Origin: Bartonella rattaustraliani AUST/NH4
Lineage (GTDB): Bacteria > Pseudomonadota > Alphaproteobacteria > Rhizobiales > Rhizobiaceae
Assembly: GCF_000312565.1 (NCBI RefSeq)
Contig: NZ_CALW02000006.1
Location: 49,019-113,018, forward strand
Direction: 5' to 3'
DNA length: 64,000 bases
This document shows, in pieces, positions 9,688 to 19,122 of this stretch (position 1 is its first letter; each line of letters starts with the position of its first letter). The notes beneath the pieces are model-generated. The model was not told the DNA's origin. It saw nothing but the letters and a program-made list of their open reading frames with translations, and did no database searches. The translations under genes and the position numbers were made by a program.

Positions 9688-10260
9688 AGTTTCCCTTTAT
9701 GATTTATAAAATGGTTTTGTGATGAAACATGAAAATGATAGGGCACGGTTTACCATGAAGTCCGTAGGAGAGAGAGGGTGAATGTGTTTATAGGCTGGTG
9801 TAAAGCAAGCGGTGGAAAAGTTTTTACAGGCAAAGTGTGGATTTGTGACTTTAAATGAGATACACTCAGAAAGTGCTTTCTCTTTAATATTTTAGAGAGG
9901 GATATTTTTAAAAATTTGTGACATAAGGGATATGTGTGTTGAAGTCTCAATAGGGATGCAGACATGTCGCGTCTTTTAATTTTTTATTTAGAATTGTTAG
10001 AGAGCTTTCAGAGGCATGGTGTTTTTTATGATCGAAGTGGGACGAGAGGTATCGCTCTGTGCTGTTTGTCACTTCATAATGATAATATTGAACTGTAAAT
10101 TAAGAGTTTTTTATTTTTTTTTGCATAAATCTCTTTTCATGACTGCTTGTATTAAAATTTTACGAAGTGGTAAAAATTAACCGTATACTTTCTTTGAACA
10201 TATATTTAAAACGCGTTCAAGTTTTGGGTATTTCAGTGGCATAGGAATGTTTTGTATAAG
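9688..10260. other. Intergenic region after phoU, no confident gene
   Basis: About 570 bp. The only forward frame of note is a 44-codon one (9964-10099, MSRLLIFYLELLES...), with no clear ribosome-binding site and no family resemblance. Frames on the other strand lack coding character. The place where phoB often sits in relatives is empty. Confidence 0.5.
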
Positions 10261-11109
10261 ATGAAAAAAAATTGTTGGACTGTTTTTATGAGCTTTTGTC
10301 TCATACCGTTTGTTATTGTGGGGTGCACTTCAAATCATTTTGGTATTGAAAAAATAAATAATAATAAGGAAACAAAAACAGTAACTTATCCATTGACAGA
10401 ACGTCAATGCCTTGTGCGGGCCATGTATTTTGAATCAAATCGTACAAGCTTTGAAGGTATGGTTGCTGTGGGAACGGTTGTGATGAATCGTGTTAATTCA
10501 AGCGCTTATCCTAAAACGATTTGTGGTGTTGTTGGTCAGTATAAGCAGTTTGCTCCTGGTGTTTTAACACGTCCTATGAGAGAGTCCGCCTCTGTTGCTC
10601 TCGCTCAAAAGGCCGCTGATGCTGTTTTACGCGGAAAACGCGATAAGAAGCTTAAACACGCTAAGTTTTTTCATACCGCAGGTTTATCATTTCCTTATAA
10701 AAATATGCATTATGTTCGCGTTGCAGGGGGAAATGCTTTTTATGAAAGGCGCTCTCGTAATGGATTACTTCAGGTTCCTACCAACGATCGTCCTTATGAT
10801 GTTGCCTATGCTTTTGCCCAAGAGCGTGCAGGCAATGTTCCGAGTTTCATGGATGAAATCTCAACAAGTCAGGGAATAAAAGCAGAGGAAAAACAAAATG
10901 CATCTTCTTCGGTAAAAGTGGCGCAGTCGAACAAAGTGTATACGAGGTCTTTTGCTCTGGTACAGCTTGATAAAGTTCCCATTCCTATGCAGGCACCTCA
11001 TCGTATAGAGGAAAAACTAGGCACGGCAATTATGGCGTATACTGTGCCCTCATCAAAACAGTTAAATACGGTTGTTGCATTGTTGGAAAAGCGGCATAGA
11101 AGCTGGTAA
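10261..11109 (+). CDS. SleB-type cell wall hydrolase lipoprotein
   Basis: A predicted lipoprotein of 282 residues: a signal peptide ends in the lipobox IVGC, so the protein is probably membrane-anchored in the envelope. Residues from about 50 (CLVRAMYFESNRTSFEGM, then VVMNRV and KQFAPG) match the Hydrolase_2/SleB catalytic domain, which cleaves peptidoglycan; the Glu of YFES is the likely catalytic residue. The C-terminal third is low-similarity linker. The start is taken as the ATG at 10261; a TTG at 10252 is closer to the AGGAA. Confidence 0.8.
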   Translation: MKKNCWTVFMSFCLIPFVIVGCTSNHFGIEKINNNKETKTVTYPLTERQCLVRAMYFESNRTSFEGMVAVGTVVMNRVNSSAYPKTICGVVGQYKQFAPGVLTRPMRESASVALAQKAADAVLRGKRDKKLKHAKFFHTAGLSFPYKNMHYVRVAGGNAFYERRSRNGLLQVPTNDRPYDVAYAFAQERAGNVPSFMDEISTSQGIKAEEKQNASSSVKVAQSNKVYTRSFALVQLDKVPIPMQAPHRIEEKLGTAIMAYTVPSSKQLNTVVALLEKRHRSW

Positions 11110-11138
11110 ATTTTTCAAAATCAAAAAAGGATCTTGTA

Positions 11139-12386
11139 ATGAACTTTGATATTCATGAGGTCATTTCGCCTGAAATGTTGAACCATCTTGCAGAAGTTAC
11201 GGTTAAAGTTGGGGTGAATTTACAAAAAGGGCAGGATCTCGTTTTGACGGCTCCAGTCTCAGCATTACCGTTTGTTCGGCGTGTTGCATACCATGCTTAT
11301 AAGGTTGGTGCTGGTGTTATTACGCCACTTTTTAGCGATGATGTGCTCTCATTGACACGTTTTGAAAATGCGCATAGTTCTAGTTTTGATTGTGCACCTT
11401 CTTGGTTATATGAAGGGATGGCGAATGCTTTTGGAAAGGGTGCTGCTCGTTTAGCGATTGTTGGTGATAATCCTTTGCTGCTTTCCAATCAAGATTTTGA
11501 TAAAGTTTCGCGTTTAAATAAGGCGACTTCCGTTGCTTATCAGCCGGCACTTAAAAAAATATCAAATTTTGCTATAAATTGGTCGATTGTTGCTTATCCA
11601 ACACCAGGATGGGCTGAGGCAATGTTTCCTTCGTTACCGCTCAATGAGGCGATGAAGAAATTAGCGGATGCCATTTTTTCTGCTTCACGTGTGACAGAAG
11701 AAGATCCTGTACAGGCGTGGTTGGTGCATAATGCGGCTTTGAAACAACGGTCATCTTGGCTTAATGATCGGCGTTTTTCTGCTTTACATTTTACAGGACC
11801 AGAGACTGATTTAACGGTTGGTTTGGCAGATGATCATGAATGGCATGGCGGTGCCTCAAGAGCTAAAAATGGAGTTCTTTGTAATCCTAATATTCCGACA
11901 GAAGAAGTCTTTACCACCCCTCATGCGCATAAGGTTGAAGGTTTTGTTCGTTCGACGAAACCGCTTTCCTACCAAGGAGCACTCATTGATAATATTGAAG
12001 TACGTTTTGAAACAGGACGTATTGTTGAGGCACGTGCTTCAGCGGGGCAGGAAGTTTTACAACAGATTTTGAAAAGTGATGAAGGTGCAAGTCGATTAGG
12101 TGAAGTGGCTCTTGTGCCTCATTCTTCACCCATTTCTAAGAGTGGTCTTCTTTTTTATAATACATTGTTTGATGAAAATGCTGCCTGTCATATTGCTTTA
12201 GGGCAATGTTATTCTAAGTGCTTCTTGAATGGAGAATCATTGACAGCAGAAGAAATTGTAATGCGTGGGGGGAATAAAAGTATGATTCATATCGACTGGA
12301 TGATTGGATCGGGTGAAATCGACATAGATGGCATTATGCAGGATGGTACGAGAGTTCCAATATTCCGTAAGGGGGAATGGGCTTAA
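11139..12386 (+). CDS. M29-family aminopeptidase
   Basis: A 415-residue cytoplasmic metallo-aminopeptidase of the thermophilic/AmpS M29 family, removing N-terminal residues from peptides. Family features are the opening VGVNLQKGQDLVLTAPV, the central TDLTVGLADDHEWHGG and CNPNIPTEEVFTTPH, and the C-terminal HIALGQCYSKCF with metal-binding His and Asp or Glu positions. The ATG at 11139 follows AAAAGG. It lies 29 bp after the SleB lipoprotein and upstream of mutM. Confidence 0.88.
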   Translation: MNFDIHEVISPEMLNHLAEVTVKVGVNLQKGQDLVLTAPVSALPFVRRVAYHAYKVGAGVITPLFSDDVLSLTRFENAHSSSFDCAPSWLYEGMANAFGKGAARLAIVGDNPLLLSNQDFDKVSRLNKATSVAYQPALKKISNFAINWSIVAYPTPGWAEAMFPSLPLNEAMKKLADAIFSASRVTEEDPVQAWLVHNAALKQRSSWLNDRRFSALHFTGPETDLTVGLADDHEWHGGASRAKNGVLCNPNIPTEEVFTTPHAHKVEGFVRSTKPLSYQGALIDNIEVRFETGRIVEARASAGQEVLQQILKSDEGASRLGEVALVPHSSPISKSGLLFYNTLFDENAACHIALGQCYSKCFLNGESLTAEEIVMRGGNKSMIHIDWMIGSGEIDIDGIMQDGTRVPIFRKGEWA

Positions 12387-12455
12387 TATCATTATTTTTC
12401 AAATACGTTATTGGAATACATATAATGCGTATGCGCATAATTCTTAAGAAGGTAA

Positions 12456-13331
12456 ATGCCTGAGCTTCCCGAAGTAGAAACCGTTCGTCGTGGGTTAGAA
12501 CCAGTTGTCACTGGTGCAAAGATTAGGTCTGTTACACTTAATCGTAAAGATTTACGGTTTCCTTTCCCTGACTTATTTTGTGAGCGACTTGTGGGAAAGA
12601 CGATTGTAGAGCTTAGTCGGCGTGCGAAATATTTATTGTTTCATCTTTCGCAGAATGAAACGATTTTGAGCCATTTAGGAATGTCTGGATCATGGCGCAT
12701 AGAGGATGATTTTGCCAGAGAAAGGTCTTCTCTTACAGGAAAAATTGCCAAGCATGATCACTTTGTTATGGATATTCAAGCAAAGGATGGTAGAGCTTAT
12801 CATCTTACTTATAATGATGTCCGTCGTTTTGGATTCATGCTTTTAGTCGATACAAACAGGCTTGATGAGCATCTGCTTTTAAAGAAGCTCGGGCTTGAGC
12901 CTATGAGTAATGCGTTTTCTGGTGATTATTTGCAAGAGTCCTTCGTTAATAAAAAAACATCCCTTAAAGGGGTTTTACTTAATCAGTCTATTGTTGCAGG
13001 CCTTGGGAATATTTATGTTTGTGAAGCGTTGTGGCGTAGTCGATTGTCTCCACAGCGTGGTGCATTTACTTTAGCATTGAAAACTGTACACGCACGTGCC
13101 TCTGCAGATTCTTTAGCGCAGAATATACGGGATGTTATTGCTGAAGCCATTTTTTCTGGGGGATCTTCTTTACGAGATTATAGGCATGTAGATGGTTCAC
13201 TTGGTTATTTTCAACATGCTTTTGCTGTTTATGGACGAGAAGGCGAGGAATGTTTGCAATGTGAAACGCCCATTATACGTATTTTGCAGTCTGGGCGGTC
13301 AAGTTTTTACTGTCCAGAGTGTCAAAAGTGA
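12456..13331 (+). CDS. mutM: Formamidopyrimidine-DNA glycosylase
   Basis: MutM/Fpg removes 8-oxoguanine and ring-opened purines from DNA and cuts the abasic strand. It begins MPELPEVETVRRGL, giving the catalytic Pro2 and Glu3, has the beta-hairpin lysine region RRAKYLLF, a helix-two-turn-helix with NQSIVAGLGNIY, and a C-terminal zinc finger of four cysteines (CLQC and CPEC). The 291 residues are normal for the family. Confidence 0.97.
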   Translation: MPELPEVETVRRGLEPVVTGAKIRSVTLNRKDLRFPFPDLFCERLVGKTIVELSRRAKYLLFHLSQNETILSHLGMSGSWRIEDDFARERSSLTGKIAKHDHFVMDIQAKDGRAYHLTYNDVRRFGFMLLVDTNRLDEHLLLKKLGLEPMSNAFSGDYLQESFVNKKTSLKGVLLNQSIVAGLGNIYVCEALWRSRLSPQRGAFTLALKTVHARASADSLAQNIRDVIAEAIFSGGSSLRDYRHVDGSLGYFQHAFAVYGREGEECLQCETPIIRILQSGRSSFYCPECQK

Positions 13332-13406
13332 ATAAGGTGTCTTGCAAAATCCTATAAGAAGCTTAAAGTCATTTCTATAATGACACAAGGATTGGGAGGT
13401 TTTTTG

Positions 13407-14801
13407 ATGCTGAATAAAGTATTAACATATCTTGATGATAATATAGAAAAGAGTCTTGAACGTCTTTTTTCTCTTTTGCGTTTTCAATCGATTTCAACAG
13501 ATTCCGCTTATAAGGATGAGTGTCGTAAAGCCGCTGATTGGCTCGTAGAAGATTTAAAAAGCATAGGTTTTGAGGCTTCCCGTCGTGATACATCAGGTCA
13601 TCCGATGGTTGTTGGGCATCATCCAGGACCTTCAGAGGATTGTCTGCATGTCTTGTTTTACGGGCATTATGACGTTCAACCTGTCGATCCACTAAGTTTA
13701 TGGGAGGATGATCCGTTTACACCTGCTTTAAAAGAAAGAGATGGGGAAAAGGTCATTTCTGCTCGCGGAGCTTCAGATGATAAAGGTCAGCTCATGACAT
13801 TTGTGGAAGCATGCCGCGCATTTAAAAAAGCGACAGGGCAGCTTCCTGTTAAAATTACTGTTTTATTTGAGGGTGAAGAAGAAAGTACTTCTCCTTCTCT
13901 TTTTCCTTTTTTGAAAGCAAATAAGGATGAGCTTAAGGCTGACTGTGCGTTGGTTTGTGATACGTCGATGTGGGATGCAAATACACCATCTGTTGCTATT
14001 GCTCTTAGAGGCATTATGGCAGATGAGGTTACTATTACAGCGGCTGATCGTGATTTGCATTCTGGGTATTTTGGGGGAGTTGCAGCCAACCCCATTCGTA
14101 TTTTAACGAGAATTTTGGCTGGACTTTACGATGAAAATAACAGGGTAACACTTCCTGGTTTTTATGATGGTGTAGAAGAAACACCTCCTCATATTTTACA
14201 ATCGTGGAATGCACTTAATTGCAATGCTGAAAATTTTCTTAATCCCATAGGTCTTTCTGTTTCTGCAGGTGAAAAAGAACGCAGCACTTTAGAACTTGTG
14301 TGGGCGCGCCCTACACTAGAAATTAATGGTATTAGTGGTGGTTATGAGGGAGAAGGGTTTAAAACGGTTATTGCTTCTCAAGCAAATGCAAAGGTATCTT
14401 GTCGTTTAGTTCATAAGCAAGATCCAGAGAAAATACGTCAAGCTTTTCGTGATTATGTACGCAGTCTACTTCCCGCTGATTGTAGCGTTGCATTTAAAGA
14501 ACATGGTTCTGCTCCAGCATTTCAGCTTTCTTATGATTCACCTTTAATCAAGGCGGCACAGGATGCTTTATCGCAAGAATGGAGCAATCCCGCTGTTTTA
14601 ACCGGCATGGGTGGTTCGATTCCAATTGTTGGAGATTTTCAGTCAATTCTTGATATGGAAACTGTTTTGGTCGGCTTTGGATTGGCAGATGATCGTATTC
14701 ATTCACCGAATGAAAAGTATAATTTAAAATCATTTCATAAAGGGCAGCGGTCTTGGGCGCGTATCCTTACAGCTTTAGCAGATAGGAGGGTAAATGGCTG
14801 A
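13407..14801 (+). CDS. M20-family peptidase (dipeptidase)
   Basis: A 464-residue zinc-dependent peptidase of the M20 family. Metal-binding motifs are FYGHYDVQPVDP, ARGASDDKGQL and the EGEEESTS pair; the dimerisation domain follows (GGVAANPIRIL). The ATG at 13407 was chosen over 13380 because GGGAGG (13395-13399) lies at proper distance. Its end overlaps the next gene by 8 bp, suggesting coupled translation. The substrate is unknown; family members cleave dipeptides or act as carboxypeptidases. Confidence 0.9.
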   Translation: MLNKVLTYLDDNIEKSLERLFSLLRFQSISTDSAYKDECRKAADWLVEDLKSIGFEASRRDTSGHPMVVGHHPGPSEDCLHVLFYGHYDVQPVDPLSLWEDDPFTPALKERDGEKVISARGASDDKGQLMTFVEACRAFKKATGQLPVKITVLFEGEEESTSPSLFPFLKANKDELKADCALVCDTSMWDANTPSVAIALRGIMADEVTITAADRDLHSGYFGGVAANPIRILTRILAGLYDENNRVTLPGFYDGVEETPPHILQSWNALNCNAENFLNPIGLSVSAGEKERSTLELVWARPTLEINGISGGYEGEGFKTVIASQANAKVSCRLVHKQDPEKIRQAFRDYVRSLLPADCSVAFKEHGSAPAFQLSYDSPLIKAAQDALSQEWSNPAVLTGMGGSIPIVGDFQSILDMETVLVGFGLADDRIHSPNEKYNLKSFHKGQRSWARILTALADRRVNG

Positions 14802-15414
14802 GATTCGTGTTCATCGAGGTGATTTACCAAACTTAGACAATTATCAAGTCGGCTCTGTTGCGATTGACACTGAAACTTTAGGATTACAACCGCATCGCGA
14901 TCGTTTATGTGTTGTTCAGCTTTCTTCTGGAGATGGAACTGCTGATATTATACAGATTGCTAAAGGGCAAAAGAGCGCACCAAATTTGGTGAAATTGCTT
15001 GAAGATAAGGCAATTACCAAAATATTTCATTTTGGGCGTTTTGATCTTTCTATTTTAGCACATACATTTGGTGTTATGCCAGATGTGGTTTTTTGTACAA
15101 AAATCGCTTCGAAACTCACGCGTACCTATACGGATCGTCATGGATTAAAGGAAGTTTGTGGTGAATTGCTGAATGTGAATATTTCTAAGCAGCAACAGTC
15201 TTCGGATTGGGCTGCTGAAACTTTATCACGTGCACAAATTGAATATGCTGCTTCAGATGTTTTATATTTGCATCGTTTAAAAGATATCTTTGAAGAACGC
15301 TTAAAACGTGAAGAGCGAGAGAGTGTTGCAAAGGCATGTTTCCAATTTTTGCCTATGAGAGCAAAGCTTGATCTTCTGGGATGGTCTGAGGTTGATATTT
15401 TTGCACATAGCTAA
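14794..15414 (+). CDS. RNase D-like 3'-5' exonuclease
   Basis: A 206-residue protein consisting of only the DEDDy exonuclease domain: DTETLG (Asp and Glu of motif I), FHFGRFDLSIL (motif II Asp) and YAASDVLYLHRL (motif III Tyr and Asp). It lacks the HRDC domains of full RNase D, as is common for the short alphaproteobacterial form. It probably trims the 3' ends of RNA. The ATG overlaps the M20 peptidase gene. Confidence 0.88.
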   Translation: MAEIRVHRGDLPNLDNYQVGSVAIDTETLGLQPHRDRLCVVQLSSGDGTADIIQIAKGQKSAPNLVKLLEDKAITKIFHFGRFDLSILAHTFGVMPDVVFCTKIASKLTRTYTDRHGLKEVCGELLNVNISKQQQSSDWAAETLSRAQIEYAASDVLYLHRLKDIFEERLKREERESVAKACFQFLPMRAKLDLLGWSEVDIFAHS

Positions 15415-16229
15415 GTTTACAAATTTTTTAAAATTAGAATAGGAGGAGTTATTGATAATGCCGTAAAATGCTGTTTTGGGGGATAATATTTTACAGCATA
15501 TATCAAAAAATAAAATGCGATACTGTTTGATTTCTATCTTTTGTCTCAACCAAGTGTAAAAAGAGTAATGAAGCGAAAAATTTAGAACTTGTCTGTAGGT
15601 ACCTATGAAGTCTGTTGTGGTAAGGCTGGTGGAGCTTCGTCAGAAGAAATCAATCGAGTGATAGAGGCATGGGGGTAATATTTCTTGTTCTATGAAGAGA
15701 AAAGCCCACACTTTCTTTGTTAATTCTTAAATTGCGCGCGTTTTTGCATTGAAACGATTTTTAAGAGACATTTTTATTTTTTCTCTAAAAATCATATTAT
15801 CTGCACGCTTATTGCATTTACAGCATACAAGGGAGTGATCGTATTTCACCATGAAAAAGGTTTGAAATAAGGGAATCTGAAGGTATTCATGGCTTTCTTT
15901 CAACAAAAAACAGGGAAATTATCTTTGCAAATGAATGTATTAATTTAAAAAAAAGGGGAAATTAAGGACGCAACAAAATAAAATATCCATAACATATGGG
16001 GTTGTCCATTTTTGTTTTTCTAAAATCTTTTTGATGAAGAATGTTATGGGGGGATGCCTAGAGTTGTTGTGTTCTGTTTCTTTTGATCTTTCGCAATTAA
16101 AGTTGCTCTTATAAATATGCACATTTTTATGTTTATAACTGTTTTTCTTAGTGTTTTTAAAAGAGACAAAAAGTTTTGTGAGAAGAAAGACCTTAGCAGA
16201 AATAATATTACAGAGAAAGTTTTCTATAG
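15415..16229. other. Intergenic, probably decayed accessory DNA
   Basis: No intact gene. A short forward frame near 15592-15678 reads YEVCCGKAGGASSEEINRVIEAWG before a TAA and could be the end of a lost gene. Runs of A/T dominate the rest. Confidence 0.4.
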
Positions 16230-16497
16230 GAGTACTGTGGGATAAACCGGTACCATCACTCTATTGATCAGCGCTCAATGTTACGGCAGCCCTTGCATGA
16301 AAGGGGTTCATAAAAGGCATTTTTCCCTCTTTTTTTACTAATTTTTATCCACATACCAATTCCGCTTATGAAGTACAAGCCAAGTGAGCAAAATCGATTC
16401 AACACAAAGTGGTTTGAGATGCGAGGATCTTACAATATTCGGGGTTATGATTCGAGGTGAGAAAAGACAAATTATCATTAAAATCAATATGTTGTCA
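16230..16497 (-). repeat. Dispersed relic: integrase 5' end plus upstream region (copy a)
   Basis: The minus strand starts MPFMNPFHARAAVTLSADQ at 16320 with stops after it, matching the N-terminus of the tyrosine recombinase relics elsewhere in the window (MPLMNRLHARAVAT). The upstream part (16321-16497) shares with the other copies the run ending in GGTTATGATTC and AATCAATATGTTGTC. Only about 30 codons of integrase remain. Confidence 0.75.
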
Positions 16498-17162
16498 TTA
16501 TATTGAGCAATAGAGAATGGATCTTTTCATAAGTAGTGCTTTGATAAATGTCCATGTGATTGGTTTTCCATTGGGTGTGGTATTATTGATGATAAAGCCG
16601 ATGATGTTTGTATCACTTTATTGAAAAAAATTGAAGAACTACAAAGCCTTGTTTGGGGAGAGGGTGCATTTTTTACCGCTTAAGTGTATCGTTTTTCATA
16701 GGATAACGACATTTGGTGTGAATTTTTAGTATGTGTGAAACCATTTTCATAAACCAGCAGAGAGGTTCACAATCATGGTTACTCGTGTCAATAAGGTCGC
16801 TTGACTGTGTGCCTTGGGTTTATCCTAAAATCAGTCCCCCCCTCAATTTAGGGAATAGAGTTGCCAGTTTTAATCTTGCTACTTTTGAAAGCTGGAAGGA
16901 TCATAAGATGGGGGGAGAAGCACGAGTGTGCAAAGTAGTGTGATATTGTGATTTTTGATGAATATTTTGTAAAGATTACAGAGAAATATCTCAAAAAGGT
17001 GAAAGGGCTTATATTGAGAGGCAATTACAAATCCGTAAATGGCAAGATAAAAGTGGTCATAACCGTACAGCGCAGAAATTATTTTAAAGGACTTTCATGG
17101 AAATTGAAAGTGAGTACTCTATTATAAAATCCATTATGGATATTTATTATGGAGATAAATTT
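16498..17162. other. Decayed region upstream of small secreted protein gene
   Basis: A 70-codon frame at 16731-16943 has no recognisable domain and unconvincing composition. Another frame in the same stretch contains MVTRVNKVA and looks like a broken gene. No RNA or promoter could be assigned. Confidence 0.4.
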
Positions 17163-17474
17163 ATGAACATAAAATATTATATTACAGCTTTCGCGACTTT
17201 TGCTTCAATCTCTGCAGCACAAGGATCTACGCTTTTAGGTTCTCAAAAGTTAGTAAAGGGCATAACAATTCCTTCTAAAGATTTTTCTTTTGCTAAGAAG
17301 GTTAGCAATATCTTGTCTGAAGCTTTTCAAGAAGAGTCTTCTTCTATTGATAACGTCCACGAACAAATAGCTGTTGAGTTGGTATCTGTGTCATCTTCGT
17401 CTAGAAGATGTAAGAGAGCTGTAAAAAAAGGAAGGCAACCAAATCCGTTTTGCAGAAGTCCAATGAGTTTTTAG
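17163..17474 (+). CDS. Small secreted protein of unknown function
   Basis: A 103-residue product with an N-terminal signal peptide (MNIKYYITAFATFASISAAQG). The mature part has no known motif and ends in a basic segment, RRCKRAVKKGRQ, with two cysteines. The ATG at 17163 follows GGAGATAAATTT; a longer frame from 17097 is less likely. It lies just before the hbp array and shares the MNI start and signal style with those genes, but there is no beta-barrel pattern. Confidence 0.6.
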   Translation: MNIKYYITAFATFASISAAQGSTLLGSQKLVKGITIPSKDFSFAKKVSNILSEAFQEESSSIDNVHEQIAVELVSVSSSSRRCKRAVKKGRQPNPFCRSPMSF

Positions 17475-17870
17475 TCAGTGAAGTAGGTGATTTTGAAAGA
17501 TATATTTTCTTTTCGGTAAGGAGTGAAGCTTAAAGGAGGGAGAATATCTTAAAAAGAGAGTCCTCGTTCTATTTATTCGTAATTTTTAGTGTAATTCCTG
17601 TTTTAGAGAGAAGAAGAAATCTGCAAGTGTAAGTTGCTGTATCTTGTCATGTGATGTTTAAAGTTAGAGGTGTTGTGAGAAGTGTATTTGCGCAAATTGA
17701 GGGGGGCATTTTGCGAGAGTTGAGAATGCTATATGTTTTATGGTGTTCAGATTTTGAGGAAAGGAGGAAAATAGCATTAATTCTGAAAGGAGAGCAATTC
17801 TTAACGTCAAAACTTACAAATTTTCTTCAATAAAAAACTAAGGGAGGGCGAGAGGTTTTGTATTTTTTTA
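17475..17870. other. Intergenic upstream of first hbp gene
   Basis: No convincing gene; the 60-codon frame at 17651-17833 has no start signal or family resemblance. The stretch leads into the conserved hbp upstream box. Confidence 0.5.
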
Positions 17871-17895
17871 TGACTGTATCATTTTTACTACAGAT
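17871..17895 (+). promoter_or_regulatory. Conserved hbp upstream box (H-box-like), copy 1
   Basis: TGACTGTATCATTTTTACTA followed by CAGAT, 60 bp before the ATG. Near-identical 25-mers precede all five hbp genes. Bartonella quintana hbp genes are known to carry a promoter element, the H-box, involved in control by the iron regulator Irr; identity with that element is inferred. Confidence 0.65.
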
Positions 17896-17955
17896 ATCTG
17901 GAGGTGGGGCTCTATATGAGGTTGCGTGTTCAATATTCAGCTATGGAGAGAAAAT

Positions 17956-18789
17956 ATGAATATGAAATGGTTAATAACAGCTTCTGCTTTCGCTTTAGTT
18001 TCAACTTCAGTAGTGCATGCGGCAGATGTTATTGTGCCTCCAAATCCAGCACCGGTTGCACCGGTTGTTGTTATCCCTTCTTTTTCTTGGACAGGTTTTT
18101 ATTTTGGGGGTCAGATTGGTGGTTTTTCGAGCAAAACAAAGATGGATATCCTTGCTAACGGAAAAAACATTCCGGTATATGATGATTTTTTGCCGAAGCT
18201 TTCAGGTTTTATGGGGGGTATTTATGGGGGGTCCAATATTGATCTTGGCAATGGTCTTATTTTAGGTGTGGATACAGATATCGTTTGGTCTAATAAAAGC
18301 GACACGAAGACGGGAAAAGCATATGTGATTTCTCCAGAGCACATAAATTATATTACAAAAATGCTGCAAAATGCTGGTATTAATGTTGGTGAAAAAACCA
18401 TCCAGCCGAGTGATAAGCGTGCGAGCAGTTTCACTTTTAAAAAGAAGTGGGCTGGGGCGACACGAGTGCGCATTGGTTTTGCGGCTGAACGTATTATGCC
18501 TTATGTTGCTGGTGGTATTGCCTATACACAGCTTCAAGATACCACATCGGTATCAATAACAGACAAAGATACAAATAAAGTCAAAGTTTCTGGTAACTTG
18601 TTTGATGAAGCAAAAACATTTGTCGGCTACACTCTTGGCGCGGGTGTTGATTTGGCAATGACCAATAATGTGATTGTCCGTGCGGAATACCGTTACTCAG
18701 ATTTTGGTAAAAAGAAGTTCTCAAACGATAAATACGAAACTTCTTACAAAACGAATGATTTCCGCGTTGGTGTGGCTTACAAATTTTAA
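17956..18789 (+). CDS. Hemin-binding outer membrane protein (Hbp/Pap31 family) 1
   Basis: A 277-residue outer membrane beta-barrel protein. It has a signal peptide ending VVHAA-D, a Pro-rich linker (PPNPAPVAPV), the barrel opening SFSWTGFYFGGQIGG, the central strand KKWAGATRVRIGF, MPYVAGGIAYTQ, and the terminal DFRVGVAYKF ending in Phe as usual for outer membrane insertion. The ATG at 17956 follows GGAGAG. The family binds hemin at the cell surface of Bartonella. The main variable loop is about 60 residues. Confidence 0.9.
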   Translation: MNMKWLITASAFALVSTSVVHAADVIVPPNPAPVAPVVVIPSFSWTGFYFGGQIGGFSSKTKMDILANGKNIPVYDDFLPKLSGFMGGIYGGSNIDLGNGLILGVDTDIVWSNKSDTKTGKAYVISPEHINYITKMLQNAGINVGEKTIQPSDKRASSFTFKKKWAGATRVRIGFAAERIMPYVAGGIAYTQLQDTTSVSITDKDTNKVKVSGNLFDEAKTFVGYTLGAGVDLAMTNNVIVRAEYRYSDFGKKKFSNDKYETSYKTNDFRVGVAYKF

Positions 18790-19011
18790 TTTCTTGTAAG
18801 ATAAATGATGAAGAATCACGTTTTGAGTGATGTTGTGGTGATATTCTGTGGCTATATTATCACATAATTCATATTATTTACATATATGGAATATTGCTAC
18901 ATGTTGATTTTTGTGAAAAGAAATACGTAAATGATAAAGTAATTTATCTATTATTTCAACAAGTTGCGTATCTATATAACTTACAAGCTTTCGTATAAAC
19001 AAAATTATCAC

Positions 19012-19044
19012 AAGGTCCCATTTTTAAATGGGATCTTCATTTTA
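19012..19044 (+). terminator. Hairpin terminator after hbp 1
   Basis: AAGGTCCCATTTTTAAATGG with complementary arms (GATCCCATT-like pairing) and a following T-rich tract. It lies directly before the box of hbp 2. Confidence 0.6.
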
Positions 19045-19046
19045 TA

Positions 19047-19071
19047 TGACTGTGTTATTTTTACTACAGAT
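19047..19071 (+). promoter_or_regulatory. Conserved hbp upstream box, copy 2
   Basis: TGACTGTGTTATTTTTACTA followed by CAGAT, 51 bp before the hbp 2 ATG; one or two bases differ from copy 1. Confidence 0.65.
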
Positions 19072-19122
19072 TTTTTTTCATAAATGTTTAGTATTGTGCC
19101 ATAATTATAAGGAGCAAAATTT

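Noticed and set aside
9964-10099. 44-codon frame after phoU
   Set aside because: No clear ribosome-binding site, no recognisable family, and surrounded by non-coding sequence.
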